Below, one piece after another: positions 1 to 7,982 of a stretch of DNA of 64,000 bases (position 1 is its first letter; each line of letters begins with the position of its first letter). Under the pieces are notes generated by a model, which saw only the letters and a list, made by a program, of their open reading frames with translations, was not told the origin of the DNA and did no database searches. A program made the translations under genes and the position numbers. The DNA comes from Bacteroides sp. (GTDB lineage: Bacteria > Bacteroidota > Bacteroidia > Bacteroidales > Muribaculaceae): NCBI GenBank assembly GCA_014802435.1, contig JAAVCG010000006.1:121195-185194 (forward strand). Reading direction: 5' to 3'.

Positions 1-224
1 ATGAAGCCGATAGTGGGCAGGGGCTTGTCGGTGTTGGCCGGGAGAGTGGCCATGAGGTAGCCGTTTTCGTCGAGGGTAATATCCTGCAGGCCCATCTCGC
101 GGAGTTTGCCCTGAAGATATTCGGCAAACTTATATTGACCGGGAGTTGAGGGCCAGAGATTAGTCAGTTCGTCACTTTGAGTGTCGAACTTGACGTAGTC
201 CAAGAATCGGTCAAGAACGTTCAT
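1..224 (-). CDS. pepT: Peptidase T (tripeptide aminopeptidase), N-terminal part only
   Basis: First 74 residues of a gene that runs off the window edge; the frame is open to base 1. The segments VKFDTQSDE (from about residue 11) and [16 protein letters not shown] at the end match the N-terminus of peptidase T, a cytosolic zinc exopeptidase of family M20B that removes the N-terminal residue of tripeptides. The zinc-binding HMDT motif would lie just beyond the edge and cannot be checked. The ATG at 222-224 shares its A with the TGA of the upstream ompH gene (TGATG), so translation is probably coupled. Confidence 0.85.
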   Translation of the reverse strand, partial: MNVLDRFLDYVKFDTQSDELTNLWPSTPGQYKFAEYLQGKLREMGLQDITLDENGYLMATLPANTDKPLPTIGF

Positions 225-715
225 CAGATGCCGAGTTTGGCCTTGACGGCGTCAGTGATGTCAATGACGTCAGTGCCCGTGTAGAGCGACATTCCGTTGG
301 GGAACACCATGGTGTATTGACCTTCGGCGCCAACTGACTTGATAGCGTTGAGAAGTTTTTCCTGAATGGGCTGCAGGAGCTGCATGTGCTGACGTTCCAG
401 ATCCTGCTGGGCCTGCTGCTGGAAGCGCTGAACCTTTTCAGCGAGTTCCTGGATTTCCTGCTGGCGGCGTTCCTTGATGCTGTTGGGGGTGTCTTCGGGC
501 AGGGCCTGATATTCAGCGTATTTCTTGTTGATTTCTTCGTTGAGCTTATCAAACTCGTCCTGATAGGTCTTGGATGACTGCTGGATTTTTTCTTCGGCAG
601 CCTTGGTTTCAGGCATGGCGGTCATGATGGTTTCAGTGTCGACAACGGCGAACTTCTGAGCAAACGCCATTGAGGGGAGAGCGATGGCAAGAGCCACGAG
701 GATTTTCTTAATCAT
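224..715 (-). CDS. ompH: Periplasmic chaperone, OmpH/Skp family (second copy)
   Basis: 163 residues. A signal peptide ends near residue 19 (SMAFA/Q). The mature start [11 protein letters not shown] is the strand that begins Skp-family proteins, and residues about 40-125 are a charged, Gln-rich coiled coil matching the tentacles that hold unfolded outer-membrane proteins in the periplasm. It lies downstream of bamA and a first ompH copy, 53 bases from the latter, so it probably passes clients to BamA. Two tandem ompH genes after bamA are usual in Bacteroidales (PG0192/PG0193 in Porphyromonas). Confidence 0.9.
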   Translation of the reverse strand: MIKKILVALAIALPSMAFAQKFAVVDTETIMTAMPETKAAEEKIQQSSKTYQDEFDKLNEEINKKYAEYQALPEDTPNSIKERRQQEIQELAEKVQRFQQQAQQDLERQHMQLLQPIQEKLLNAIKSVGAEGQYTMVFPNGMSLYTGTDVIDITDAVKAKLGI

Positions 716-768
716 AGCTTTTTCTTCGTTTTTTTTGTGTTTTATTTGGTTATTTTATTTGATTTTTC

Positions 769-1290
769 TTATTTGGAGTAACCGAGTTTATCAAGCACAT
801 CATTTGAAATGTCGATTCGGGGAGAGGCATAGACGATGTTGGCCGACGATGCGCGGTCAAAGATGCATTGATAGCCTTTTTCGTCAGAAATCTTCTTGAT
901 AGCGTTATAGATTTCGTCCTGAATGGGTTGCATCAGGGTTTGACGCTTTTGGTAGAGTTCGCCTTCGGGGCCGAAGTATTTGTATTTGAGCTCCGTGGCC
1001 GCTTTTTCGGAGGCCATGATTTCCTTTTCCTTAGCTTTCTTTTGGTCATCGGTCAGGAAAACCATGTCGCTCTGATAGTTCTTATAGAGATTCTCAGCTT
1101 CAGCGGCTTTGGCTTCCACTTCGCGCTGCCAGCGCTGGGAGAGCTGATTGAGCTGTTCGTTTGCCATTTCATACTGAGGATAGTTTTTCAGGATATATTC
1201 CATATCCACCAGAGCAAACTTCTGGGCAGAGGCGCCGGCGGCACATGCTACCGCCAAGAGCACGAATGTCAGTATTTTTTTCATATTCAT
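769..1290 (-). CDS. ompH: Periplasmic chaperone, OmpH/Skp family (first copy)
   Basis: 173 residues with a signal peptide to about residue 22 (GASA/Q), followed by KFALVDMEYILKNYPQ and a long coiled coil at about residues 45-130. The family binds nascent outer-membrane proteins in the periplasm as a trimer. It lies 44 bases downstream of bamA on the same strand. Two in-frame ATGs (1290 and 1284, MNMKK) are possible; the first is used here. It has diverged clearly from the second copy, so the pair is an old duplication rather than a recent one. Confidence 0.9.
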   Translation of the reverse strand: MNMKKILTFVLLAVACAAGASAQKFALVDMEYILKNYPQYEMANEQLNQLSQRWQREVEAKAAEAENLYKNYQSDMVFLTDDQKKAKEKEIMASEKAATELKYKYFGPEGELYQKRQTLMQPIQDEIYNAIKKISDEKGYQCIFDRASSANIVYASPRIDISNDVLDKLGYSK

Positions 1291-1334
1291 TAGTATTTAG
1301 GTTTAATGTATAGACAAATAAACGGGCAAAAGGT

Positions 1335-3980
1335 TTAGAATTCCTGACCGAGGACAAAGTGGAAGTGGCTTCCGCCAATCTTGTTGTTGGCGATATCGCG
1401 GTCAAATCCGTAGCCCCAGTCAATGCCGAGCATGCCGACCATTGGCAGATAGACGCGCAGGCCGACGCCGGCAGAGCGCTTAACCTGGAAGGGGTTGAAA
1501 TTCTTCACTGTGGTCCAGGCATTGCCGGCTTCGGCAAAGGCCAGGCCATAGATAGTGGTGGTAGGCTGCAGGAGGAAGGGGAAGTGGAGCTCGACGCCAA
1601 AGCGGGTGTAGGCATATGAGGCCTCATATCTGGGGGTCAGGGCGCCGTTTTCATAGCCGCGCAGGGCAATGGTTTCCGTCGCATAGGTATAAGAGCCTGA
1701 CATGCCGTCGCCGCCGACATAGAACGTTTCAAACGGGGTTCTCAGATATTTGTTCCATGAGCCGATAAGGCCGAAGTCGGCGCGGGTCATCAGCACGAGC
1801 GTATATTTTCCGTCGGGATTGGTCAGCGGGGTGTAAGTGCGGGAGTTGAAGCGGAGTTTCCAGTATTCAATCCATTTATAGAGTTGCTTCTTGGAGGCCT
1901 CGTCATCTTTCTCGGCGAGCTTCGCCCAGTTTGTTTTGGGCATGAAGAGTGATGCCGGGGGAGTCATTTGCAGGGAGAGCTGGAAAGTGGAGCCGCGGCG
2001 GGTGTAGAGCGGGTTGTCAATGCTGTTACGCGCCAGGCTCAGGCCGAGCACTACGGAGTGAGACGAGCCGTTCTGCATATAATAGAGGTAGGGCCAGTTT
2101 TTCAGTCCGTAATAGTTATAAGTCAGGTCAGCATTGAAGGTGAAATAGTCGTCGGGCCAGTTCAGACGCTTACCGAAGCCGACGGTGACACCGGCCATCT
2201 GGAGCCATTTGTTGGGGTCATAGGCATCCTGATAGAGCGAGTTGCTGTCGCCATAACCGTAGCCGTAGCTTCCATAACCGTAGTTGTAGCCGTAGCCATA
2301 GTTATTGATTGCGTTCATGTAGTTTTTGCCATAGAAGCGCTCGGAGATGCCGGTGGTGCGGCTATAGAAGGCCGTTACGGAGAACGCATTGGGGCGTTTG
2401 CCGCCAAACCAGGGATCGAGGAAGCTGATCTGATAGGCCTGATAGTAACGGGCGTTGGTTTGCACGCTCAGCGAGAATGTCTGGCCGTCGCCCTGAGGAA
2501 TCAGTCCCTTATAAGTTGAGGGATGGAAGAGATTGCGGATTGAGAAGTTGGTGAATTTCAGGCCTACCTTACCAATGAGGCCGGTCTGGCCCCAGCCCAG
2601 CGAGAGTTCAATCTGGTCATTGGCCTTGGAGACGAGGTTCCAGTTGATATCGACCGTTCCGTCGTCCTGATTGGGTTGAACGTCGGGGTTGACGCTTTCG
2701 GGGTCAAAATGGCCCATCTGCATGATTTCACGGGCGGAGCGCATCAGGTCATCGCGGCTGAAGAGCTGGCCGGGCTTGGTGCGGAGTTCGCGGCGCACTA
2801 CTTTTTCATACAGTCGGTCATTACCGTTGATATTCACGGCGTTGATTCGGGCCTGCGGACCTTCAATCACACGCATTTCCAGGTCAATGGAGTCGCCATC
2901 AATGGTGCGTTCAACCTCGTCGATGTGTGAGAAGATGTAGCCCTGATTATAGTAGGCGTTGCTGACGGCGTCTTCATCCTCGCGCAGGCGCTTGTTGAGC
3001 AGCTTCTGGTTATAGACGTCGCCGGGCTTCATGTCCAGGGCCTGCTGCAGGCGGTCACTGGGATAGACCGTGTTGCCGACCCAGGTTATGTCGCGGATAT
3101 AGTATTTTTTGCCTTCATCGAGGCTGATGTATATGTCAACCTTGCCGTTTTCGTTGGGCACTACGGAGTCAGCCGTAATCGTTGCGTCGCGATAGCCGTG
3201 TTCGTTATATTTTTCAAGGATTCGGTCAAGGTCAGCTTCATAGTCGGCCTCGGTAAACTTCTTTTGGCTGAAGAGCTTGATGAGGTCGCTGCTCAGGTTG
3301 GTCTTCTTCATTGCGTTGCGGAGCTGGCGGTCAGTGAAGACTTCATTGCCGGTGAAAGTGATTGAGTTGACTTTGACCTTGTTAGACTTATCAACGGTGA
3401 TGTTGACAATCTGTTCGTTAGGCGCATTGAGCGCGTCAACGAGCTGGACGTCGATTTTGGCGTTATTGTAACCTTTTCCGCGATAATACTCGCTGATTTT
3501 GTTCTTGATAAGGTTGACAATATCAGGTGTAATCTGGTTTCCCTTGGTCAGATGGAGTTTTTCAATGATGTCGTCGCGCTCATTCTTTTTCATGCCGTAA
3601 TAGTTCACTTCATGAATTCGGGGCTGCTGGCGCAGGGCGTATTCAAGCCATACTTCATTGCCTACGGTCTTGGTAATCTTGACTTTGACCGTTGAGAAGA
3701 GCTTCTGGTCCATCAGGCGCTTGGCGGCATTGGTCAGTTCCGTTCCGGGCACTTCAATGCGGTCACCGACTTTCAGTCCGGCATAGTTCTTGACTATTTC
3801 GGGCAGATAATTGTCGGCGCCGGTAACTTCAATGCCGGCAATGGTGTAGACCTTGGGCATTGCAGTGTAGATCACTTGCGGATTGAGAATCGTGTCATTC
3901 TGAGCGGCGGCTCCGAGAGCGGCTGTCAGGGCTACGGTCAATATTAAGGATAAGCGTTTGAGCATATGCGGAATGTTCAT
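1335..3980 (-). CDS. bamA: Outer membrane protein assembly factor BamA
   Basis: 881 residues. A signal peptide ends near residue 26; POTRA repeats follow up to about residue 460, then a 16-strand barrel. BamA folds and inserts outer-membrane beta-barrels. The conserved loop-6 motif (VRGF family) appears as LRGY at 773-776, and the protein ends in an aromatic beta-signal (HFVLGQEF). An inserted tyrosine/glycine-rich loop lies at about residues 557-578. The ATG overlaps the uppS stop by four bases (ATGA); an internal ATG at residue 6 is a less likely start. Confidence 0.95.
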   Translation of the reverse strand: MNIPHMLKRLSLILTVALTAALGAAAQNDTILNPQVIYTAMPKVYTIAGIEVTGADNYLPEIVKNYAGLKVGDRIEVPGTELTNAAKRLMDQKLFSTVKVKITKTVGNEVWLEYALRQQPRIHEVNYYGMKKNERDDIIEKLHLTKGNQITPDIVNLIKNKISEYYRGKGYNNAKIDVQLVDALNAPNEQIVNITVDKSNKVKVNSITFTGNEVFTDRQLRNAMKKTNLSSDLIKLFSQKKFTEADYEADLDRILEKYNEHGYRDATITADSVVPNENGKVDIYISLDEGKKYYIRDITWVGNTVYPSDRLQQALDMKPGDVYNQKLLNKRLREDEDAVSNAYYNQGYIFSHIDEVERTIDGDSIDLEMRVIEGPQARINAVNINGNDRLYEKVVRRELRTKPGQLFSRDDLMRSAREIMQMGHFDPESVNPDVQPNQDDGTVDINWNLVSKANDQIELSLGWGQTGLIGKVGLKFTNFSIRNLFHPSTYKGLIPQGDGQTFSLSVQTNARYYQAYQISFLDPWFGGKRPNAFSVTAFYSRTTGISERFYGKNYMNAINNYGYGYNYGYGSYGYGYGDSNSLYQDAYDPNKWLQMAGVTVGFGKRLNWPDDYFTFNADLTYNYYGLKNWPYLYYMQNGSSHSVVLGLSLARNSIDNPLYTRRGSTFQLSLQMTPPASLFMPKTNWAKLAEKDDEASKKQLYKWIEYWKLRFNSRTYTPLTNPDGKYTLVLMTRADFGLIGSWNKYLRTPFETFYVGGDGMSGSYTYATETIALRGYENGALTPRYEASYAYTRFGVELHFPFLLQPTTTIYGLAFAEAGNAWTTVKNFNPFQVKRSAGVGLRVYLPMVGMLGIDWGYGFDRDIANNKIGGSHFHFVLGQEF

Positions 3981-4738
3981 TTCGTGTTCAAGGTTACTTG
4001 GTCGCCGGTCAGGCCGAAGCGGCGCTGGCGAAGCTGATACGTTAGTATTGCGTCAAGAAATTCTTCTTTGCCGAAGTCGGGCCAGTAGAGCGGCGAGAAG
4101 TAGAGCTCCGAGTAGGCCAGTTGCCAGAGCAGATAGTTTGAGATTCGGCAGTCGCCACCGGTGCGGATAAGCAGGTCAGGGTCAGGCATTTCCGGGGCGG
4201 CCATTGCGGCGCTGACGGTTTGGGGGGTAATGTCGTCGGGGTTGAGCAGTCCGGCGGCGGCTTCCCGAGCCAGTTTGCGCACGGCCTCGGTTATTTCCCA
4301 GCGGCTGGAGTAGCTGATGGCAAGGTTCAGTTGAAGCCCGGTGCAATGGGAGGTTGCTTCAATGCAGCCGTCAAGCATGGCGCGGGTTTCAGAGGGGAGG
4401 CGGTCAAGGTCGCCCATCATCGTCAGGCGGACGTTGTTTTTAATCAGGTCAGGCGTTTCGCGCGCAATGGCGATGCCAACCAGGGCCATCAGCGCGTCAA
4501 CTTCAGCCCGGGGGCGATTCCAGTTTTCAGTGCTGAAGGTGTAGAGCGTCAGGTGTGTAACCCCGATTTTAGAGGCGATTTCAGTGATGCTGCGAACGGT
4601 GTCGACGCCGCGAACATGACCCTCGCTGCGGTCAAGTCCGCGCGACTTGGCCCAGCGGCCGTTGCCGTCCATGATGATTGCTACATGGGCGGGGATTCTG
4701 GTGGGGTCTATCTGATTTCTCTTTTCTTCGAGACTCAT
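3977..4738 (-). CDS. uppS: Isoprenyl transferase (undecaprenyl diphosphate synthase)
   Basis: 253 residues. This cis-prenyltransferase extends farnesyl diphosphate with isopentenyl diphosphate to make the undecaprenyl carrier for peptidoglycan and surface polysaccharides. The substrate motif IIMDGNGRWAKSRG is present, with the catalytic Asp at residue 24, as are the pyrophosphate-binding LLIRTGGDCRISN and the ELYFSPLYWPDF region. It lies between the porG-like gene and bamA with a four-base overlap, the conserved order in this order of bacteria. Confidence 0.95.
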   Translation of the reverse strand: MSLEEKRNQIDPTRIPAHVAIIMDGNGRWAKSRGLDRSEGHVRGVDTVRSITEIASKIGVTHLTLYTFSTENWNRPRAEVDALMALVGIAIARETPDLIKNNVRLTMMGDLDRLPSETRAMLDGCIEATSHCTGLQLNLAISYSSRWEITEAVRKLAREAAAGLLNPDDITPQTVSAAMAAPEMPDPDLLIRTGGDCRISNYLLWQLAYSELYFSPLYWPDFGKEEFLDAILTYQLRQRRFGLTGDQVTLNTK

Positions 4739-4767
4739 TTTCTGTGGGTTATAATGATTTGGTGGGG

Positions 4768-5466
4768 TTAATCAACGTAATGACAGGTTGAACAGCGGCG
4801 ACCAAACTCATAGCTGAGGCTCAGGAGGAGGCCGGAGTGCCAGTCTGTGTTTTTGAGGAAACTGCTTTTTATTCCTTGAAGGTCAGATAATTGGCCGTCA
4901 AGATGATCACCAAGGGTCTTGCTGACGCAGAATTCAAGCATCAGGTTGAGCCGCTTGCGGGGTTTATATTTGACTCCGACGGCCAGAGGCACTGATGCCG
5001 TCACATAGGTCCCGTCGGCCGACGCCAGGCAGACTCCGACGCCTACTCCGACATAGGGGGTCCAGCGCTTGAGTTTCTTGAATGTTTCGCCTATTCCGTA
5101 GGGGAAGAAGTTGAATTCTACTCGGCCTCCGAGGTCATAAATCGTTGAGGAGAAGGAGTAAGGAGTCTCTCCCGGGAGCCAGTTTTTGAAGTCGCCGGAA
5201 TTTCCTTTGAGTTGGGATGTCGTGAAGACTCCGCGGAAGGCCCAGCGGGCATCTTCAAGCATATAGCGGAAGCTCAGTTGGCCCGTGAATCCCGGGCGCC
5301 GGAACATATTGCTCTCATTGACGTCGCCCAGATAGCCGCTCATGCCCAGTCCCAGACCGATGTCGAACTTGTAAGAGTCCGCATCGTCTGAATCCTGAGC
5401 CCGCGCGCCCGTGAAGACGCTCAGAATCAGCAGGGTCAGCAATATGTAGAGCTTCCGTTGGTTCAC
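4768..5466 (-). CDS. PorG-like outer membrane beta-barrel protein (DUF6089 family)
   Basis: 232 residues from a GTG start. The GTG at 5464-5466 overlaps the TGA of the upstream gene (GTGA) and is followed at once by a signal peptide, KLYILLTLLILSVFTGARA/Q; a longer in-frame version from 5508 would bury that signal. The mature protein has glycine-rich alternating strands (IGLGLGMSGYLGDVNES) of a small barrel. Family and place, next to uppS-bamA-ompH-ompH, match PorG (PG0189) of Porphyromonas, an outer-membrane part of type IX secretion. That it works in type IX secretion here is inference. Confidence 0.75.
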   Translation of the reverse strand: MNQRKLYILLTLLILSVFTGARAQDSDDADSYKFDIGLGLGMSGYLGDVNESNMFRRPGFTGQLSFRYMLEDARWAFRGVFTTSQLKGNSGDFKNWLPGETPYSFSSTIYDLGGRVEFNFFPYGIGETFKKLKRWTPYVGVGVGVCLASADGTYVTASVPLAVGVKYKPRKRLNLMLEFCVSKTLGDHLDGQLSDLQGIKSSFLKNTDWHSGLLLSLSYEFGRRCSTCHYVD

Positions 5467-6917
5467 TGCAAGGGCTTGAAGGTTAAGCGGTTGATGACTC
5501 CGGTCCACTGCTCGTTATAGAGCACACCTCTTGCAGTATAGCCGCCGGAGAGAATAATGTAAGGGGCATCCCATTCCGTAATCGGGGCTATGGCGCGGCT
5601 GCCGGAAGTGAAAGTCTTGTCAGTGAGGATTACTGAGGTGCCATAGCGGGGGCTGATTTCTGAGGGGAGCTGAAGAGCCGTTGACGCTTCGCGCCAGGTC
5701 ACTCCGTTGTCGAGGCTCGTATAGACTTTGGTGTTGACAGTCCCGTTTGCCATCTTGCCTCCGAGGGCAATCCAGCAGCTGTGTTTAGTGATTATGTAGA
5801 ACTTATTGTTGCCGGAGCGGAAAGTGAAGTAGGGGAACAGAGTGATACCCTCGGCGGCGGGCAGAGAGCCGCGTGATGAGAGGCGTCCCCATCCGGTGCC
5901 GTCAAAACCCCAGGCGTCGCCGCTATATGAGCCATCGGCAGTGATGCCCCCGGCAAAAATGGCCTGCGGGTCAATGAACCATTCATCGGTGTAGCTCCAG
6001 AGCACTGAGGTTGCCTTGACGGGCATTGCCGCGGGGATTACACCGGAGGTGCCTGAGGGATAGAGCACCCAGTTTGAGCCTTGGGCACCGAGAATTTCGT
6101 CGCCATAGGCGCCGTAAATCCAGGTCCAGCCGGAGGTGTCGGTGTCGGTCCAGTTGAGTCCGTCGGTTGACTTATAGAGCTTGTCGCCGCCAATGATGAA
6201 GAGCGCGTCGGCTGTAGCGCTGAGTGATTCAATCATTGCGTCGGCGGGAAGTTGGGTGGCGTTGATGTCCCATTGATTGGTCAGGGGAGAAGCGCTGACG
6301 GCCATCTGAGCCTGCCCGGCGGAGTTTCTTGTCAGGCAATAGAACTTATCGCCGAACTTCACTGACTTTTCCGCATTGGCTCGGGGCGAGAGAGTGGAGG
6401 GCAATGCGCGGCTCGAGGTTTGCCACTGCAGGGAGTCGGCCTTGATTTTGTGGACGTTCACGTTGACGCTATAGACCCGTTCATGTTCGCCATTTGACGA
6501 GTTGATGCGCAGCATCACTCCTCCCTGGCTGAAATTGATTGAGTCAGAGGGATTTTTCAGGTAGTTGATAACCGTGTCGCGACCATCATAGAGGCTCGGC
6601 ATGATGATTTCAACCGCCGAGGCCGACGAAGGGGCGCCGATGTTTACCTGGAGCTTGCGCACGTCAGTGCCCACGGGCAGGGAGTCAGCATTAAAAATGC
6701 GGCCGTTGACCTGGTCAATGCTGAAAAATACAGAATCGAGGCCTACGAGCAGTTTTATGTTATATTTGAGCGAGAAAGAGCTGACAATGGTTGACGAAGC
6801 GCCGACATCGGCAAGCACCTGTTCGCTTTCCGAATCGTCGGAATCTTTGTTGCACGCGCAGAGTAATCCGCTGGCAATCAGCCCTGTTATGATGAATCTG
6901 ATAGGTTTGAAGTTCAT
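5463..6917 (-). CDS. Secreted lipoprotein, DUF6242-like (beta-propeller type)
   Basis: 484 residues from the ATG at 6915-6917, chosen because it is followed directly by a lipoprotein signal (ITGLIASGLLCAC) with the lipidated Cys near residue 22. An N-terminal all-beta domain (about 35-140) precedes repeated units such as LYKSTDGLNW and VYTSLDNGVTWREAS, which resemble Asp-box or kelch-type propeller blades. Function is unknown. It heads the uppS-bamA operon, as DUF6242 genes do in Bacteroides, so an envelope role is inferred. A candidate -7 box (TAATTTTG on this strand, 6952-6959) lies upstream, without a matching -33. Confidence 0.65.
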   Translation of the reverse strand: MNFKPIRFIITGLIASGLLCACNKDSDDSESEQVLADVGASSTIVSSFSLKYNIKLLVGLDSVFFSIDQVNGRIFNADSLPVGTDVRKLQVNIGAPSSASAVEIIMPSLYDGRDTVINYLKNPSDSINFSQGGVMLRINSSNGEHERVYSVNVNVHKIKADSLQWQTSSRALPSTLSPRANAEKSVKFGDKFYCLTRNSAGQAQMAVSASPLTNQWDINATQLPADAMIESLSATADALFIIGGDKLYKSTDGLNWTDTDTSGWTWIYGAYGDEILGAQGSNWVLYPSGTSGVIPAAMPVKATSVLWSYTDEWFIDPQAIFAGGITADGSYSGDAWGFDGTGWGRLSSRGSLPAAEGITLFPYFTFRSGNNKFYIITKHSCWIALGGKMANGTVNTKVYTSLDNGVTWREASTALQLPSEISPRYGTSVILTDKTFTSGSRAIAPITEWDAPYIILSGGYTARGVLYNEQWTGVINRLTFKPLQ

Positions 6918-7060
6918 TGTTTTTTGGAAATGGATATAACTTATCAACGTGCAAAATTACAACAATTTCCGCAAATTTCCCACCCCAAACGTAATTTTAT
7001 GAGTTTTTAACCAAAAAATCGCAAAAAATCCGCGCCAATTCGCGAGTAGATGACAGGGGA

Positions 7061-7160
7061 TCGTGGCGCCCTCGCCACGATGGAGCGTAAGCTCCACAAT
7101 TTTCGCCTTAAGGTATGGTGGTTATGGCGCTGGCGCGCCACCGTGGCGAGGGCGCCACGG
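7061..7160. repeat. Hairpin-forming dispersed repeat (GTGGCGCC module)
   Basis: A long imperfect inverted repeat: GTGGCGCCCTCGCCACG at the left is matched by CGTGGCGAGGGCGCCAC at the right, with an internal GGAGCGTAAGCTCC stem. A closely similar copy lies at 33040-33150. It sits in the 640-base gene-free gap between the DUF6242 gene and tsaE. Confidence 0.75.
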
Positions 7161-7259
7161 AGCCCAGTGGCTTTCGCTAAGTCATGAGTTCCTTCACACC
7201 CTCCTGGCAATAACCCCGCCTTTCCGAGGCTCTATACGATCGGCGAAAGCCTATGGAAA

Positions 7260-7488
7260 GGCGGATTCCGATCCGCCGCCACGTCATGATTCATCGAGGG
7301 ACGGGTATTTGCAGGGGCGGCGGAGTGCAAGCCCTCAGGGCTATCTTTGTCCGCAGCTTTTTTTTGCGGAGTCTTGGGCGAGTAGATGACCGGGCATCGT
7401 GGCGCCCGGTCATGTGCGCTCTATAGCCTCGCCCGGTTTGAGGGTCTCAATCTGGCGCAAGCCTTTGGGCGGCGGATCGGAATCCGCC
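7260..7488. repeat. Pair of inverted GGCGGAT palindromes
   Basis: Two copies of an 18-base near-palindrome (GGCGGATCGGAATCCGCC) at 7260-7277 and 7471-7488, in opposite orientations, each flanked on one side by TTTCCATA or its complement. The same unit recurs at 33005, 55423 and 55582. A smaller hairpin (GACCGGGC...GCCCGGTC) lies between them near 7390-7412. Confidence 0.8.
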
Positions 7489-7559
7489 TTTCCATAAAAA
7501 AAAATGAGTCTTTGGCGGTTTTTTACGCCAAAGACTATCATAATGAGTTCACGGAGGGG

Positions 7560-7982
7560 TTAGTCCCAGGTGAGGGTGCGGGAGCCGTCGGGGTTGACGG
7601 TGAGGGCGGCTTCGACGACGTCGGTCGGGAGGATGGGGTCGATGACGTCGGGCCATTCAATCAGGCAGAGGGCGCCGCAGTCAAGATAGTCCTCGATGCC
7701 CATGTCCATGGCTTCGTCGAGGTCTTCAAGGCGGTAGAGGTCAAAGTGATAGATGAGCTCGGCGGTGGTGTCAGAGCGGTATTCATTGACCAGGGCGAAT
7801 GTGGGCGAGGAGGTGGCGTCGGTTTCAACGCCTAACTGGCGGCAGAGTTCGTTGATAAACGTTGTTTTGCCGGCGCCCATTTCGCCCTTGAAGGTTACTA
7901 CGGTGCGGTCGCCGAGGCTGTTAATAAACTCGCGCGCTGCCTGAGGCAGCGCGTCGAGTGATGGGATTGTCAGAGTTTTCAA
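7560..7982 (-). CDS. tsaE: tRNA t6A37 threonylcarbamoyltransferase ATPase subunit TsaE
   Basis: 140 residues. TsaE is the small cytosolic ATPase that works with TsaB and TsaD to put threonylcarbamoyl on A37 of ANN-decoding tRNAs. The Walker A loop GEMGAGKTT lies at residues 33-41; TSSPTFALVNEY, HFDLYRLEDLDE and LIEWPD follow in the family order. The start is a TTG (7980-7982) overlapping the TGA of the upstream secreted-protein gene as TTGA; family alignment supports this start, implying coupling to an unrelated gene. Confidence 0.9.
   Translation of the reverse strand: MKTLTIPSLDALPQAAREFINSLGDRTVVTFKGEMGAGKTTFINELCRQLGVETDATSSPTFALVNEYRSDTTAELIYHFDLYRLEDLDEAMDMGIEDYLDCGALCLIEWPDVIDPILPTDVVEAALTVNPDGSRTLTWD

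Noticed and set aside
868-1293. 141-residue plus-strand frame over ompH
   Set aside because: It is antisense to a clear ompH coding sequence, with the composition of a shadow frame.
5467-5508. Earlier start for the PorG-like protein
   Set aside because: It would place 14 residues of the overlapping DUF6242 gene before the signal peptide; the GTGA overlap is a better start.
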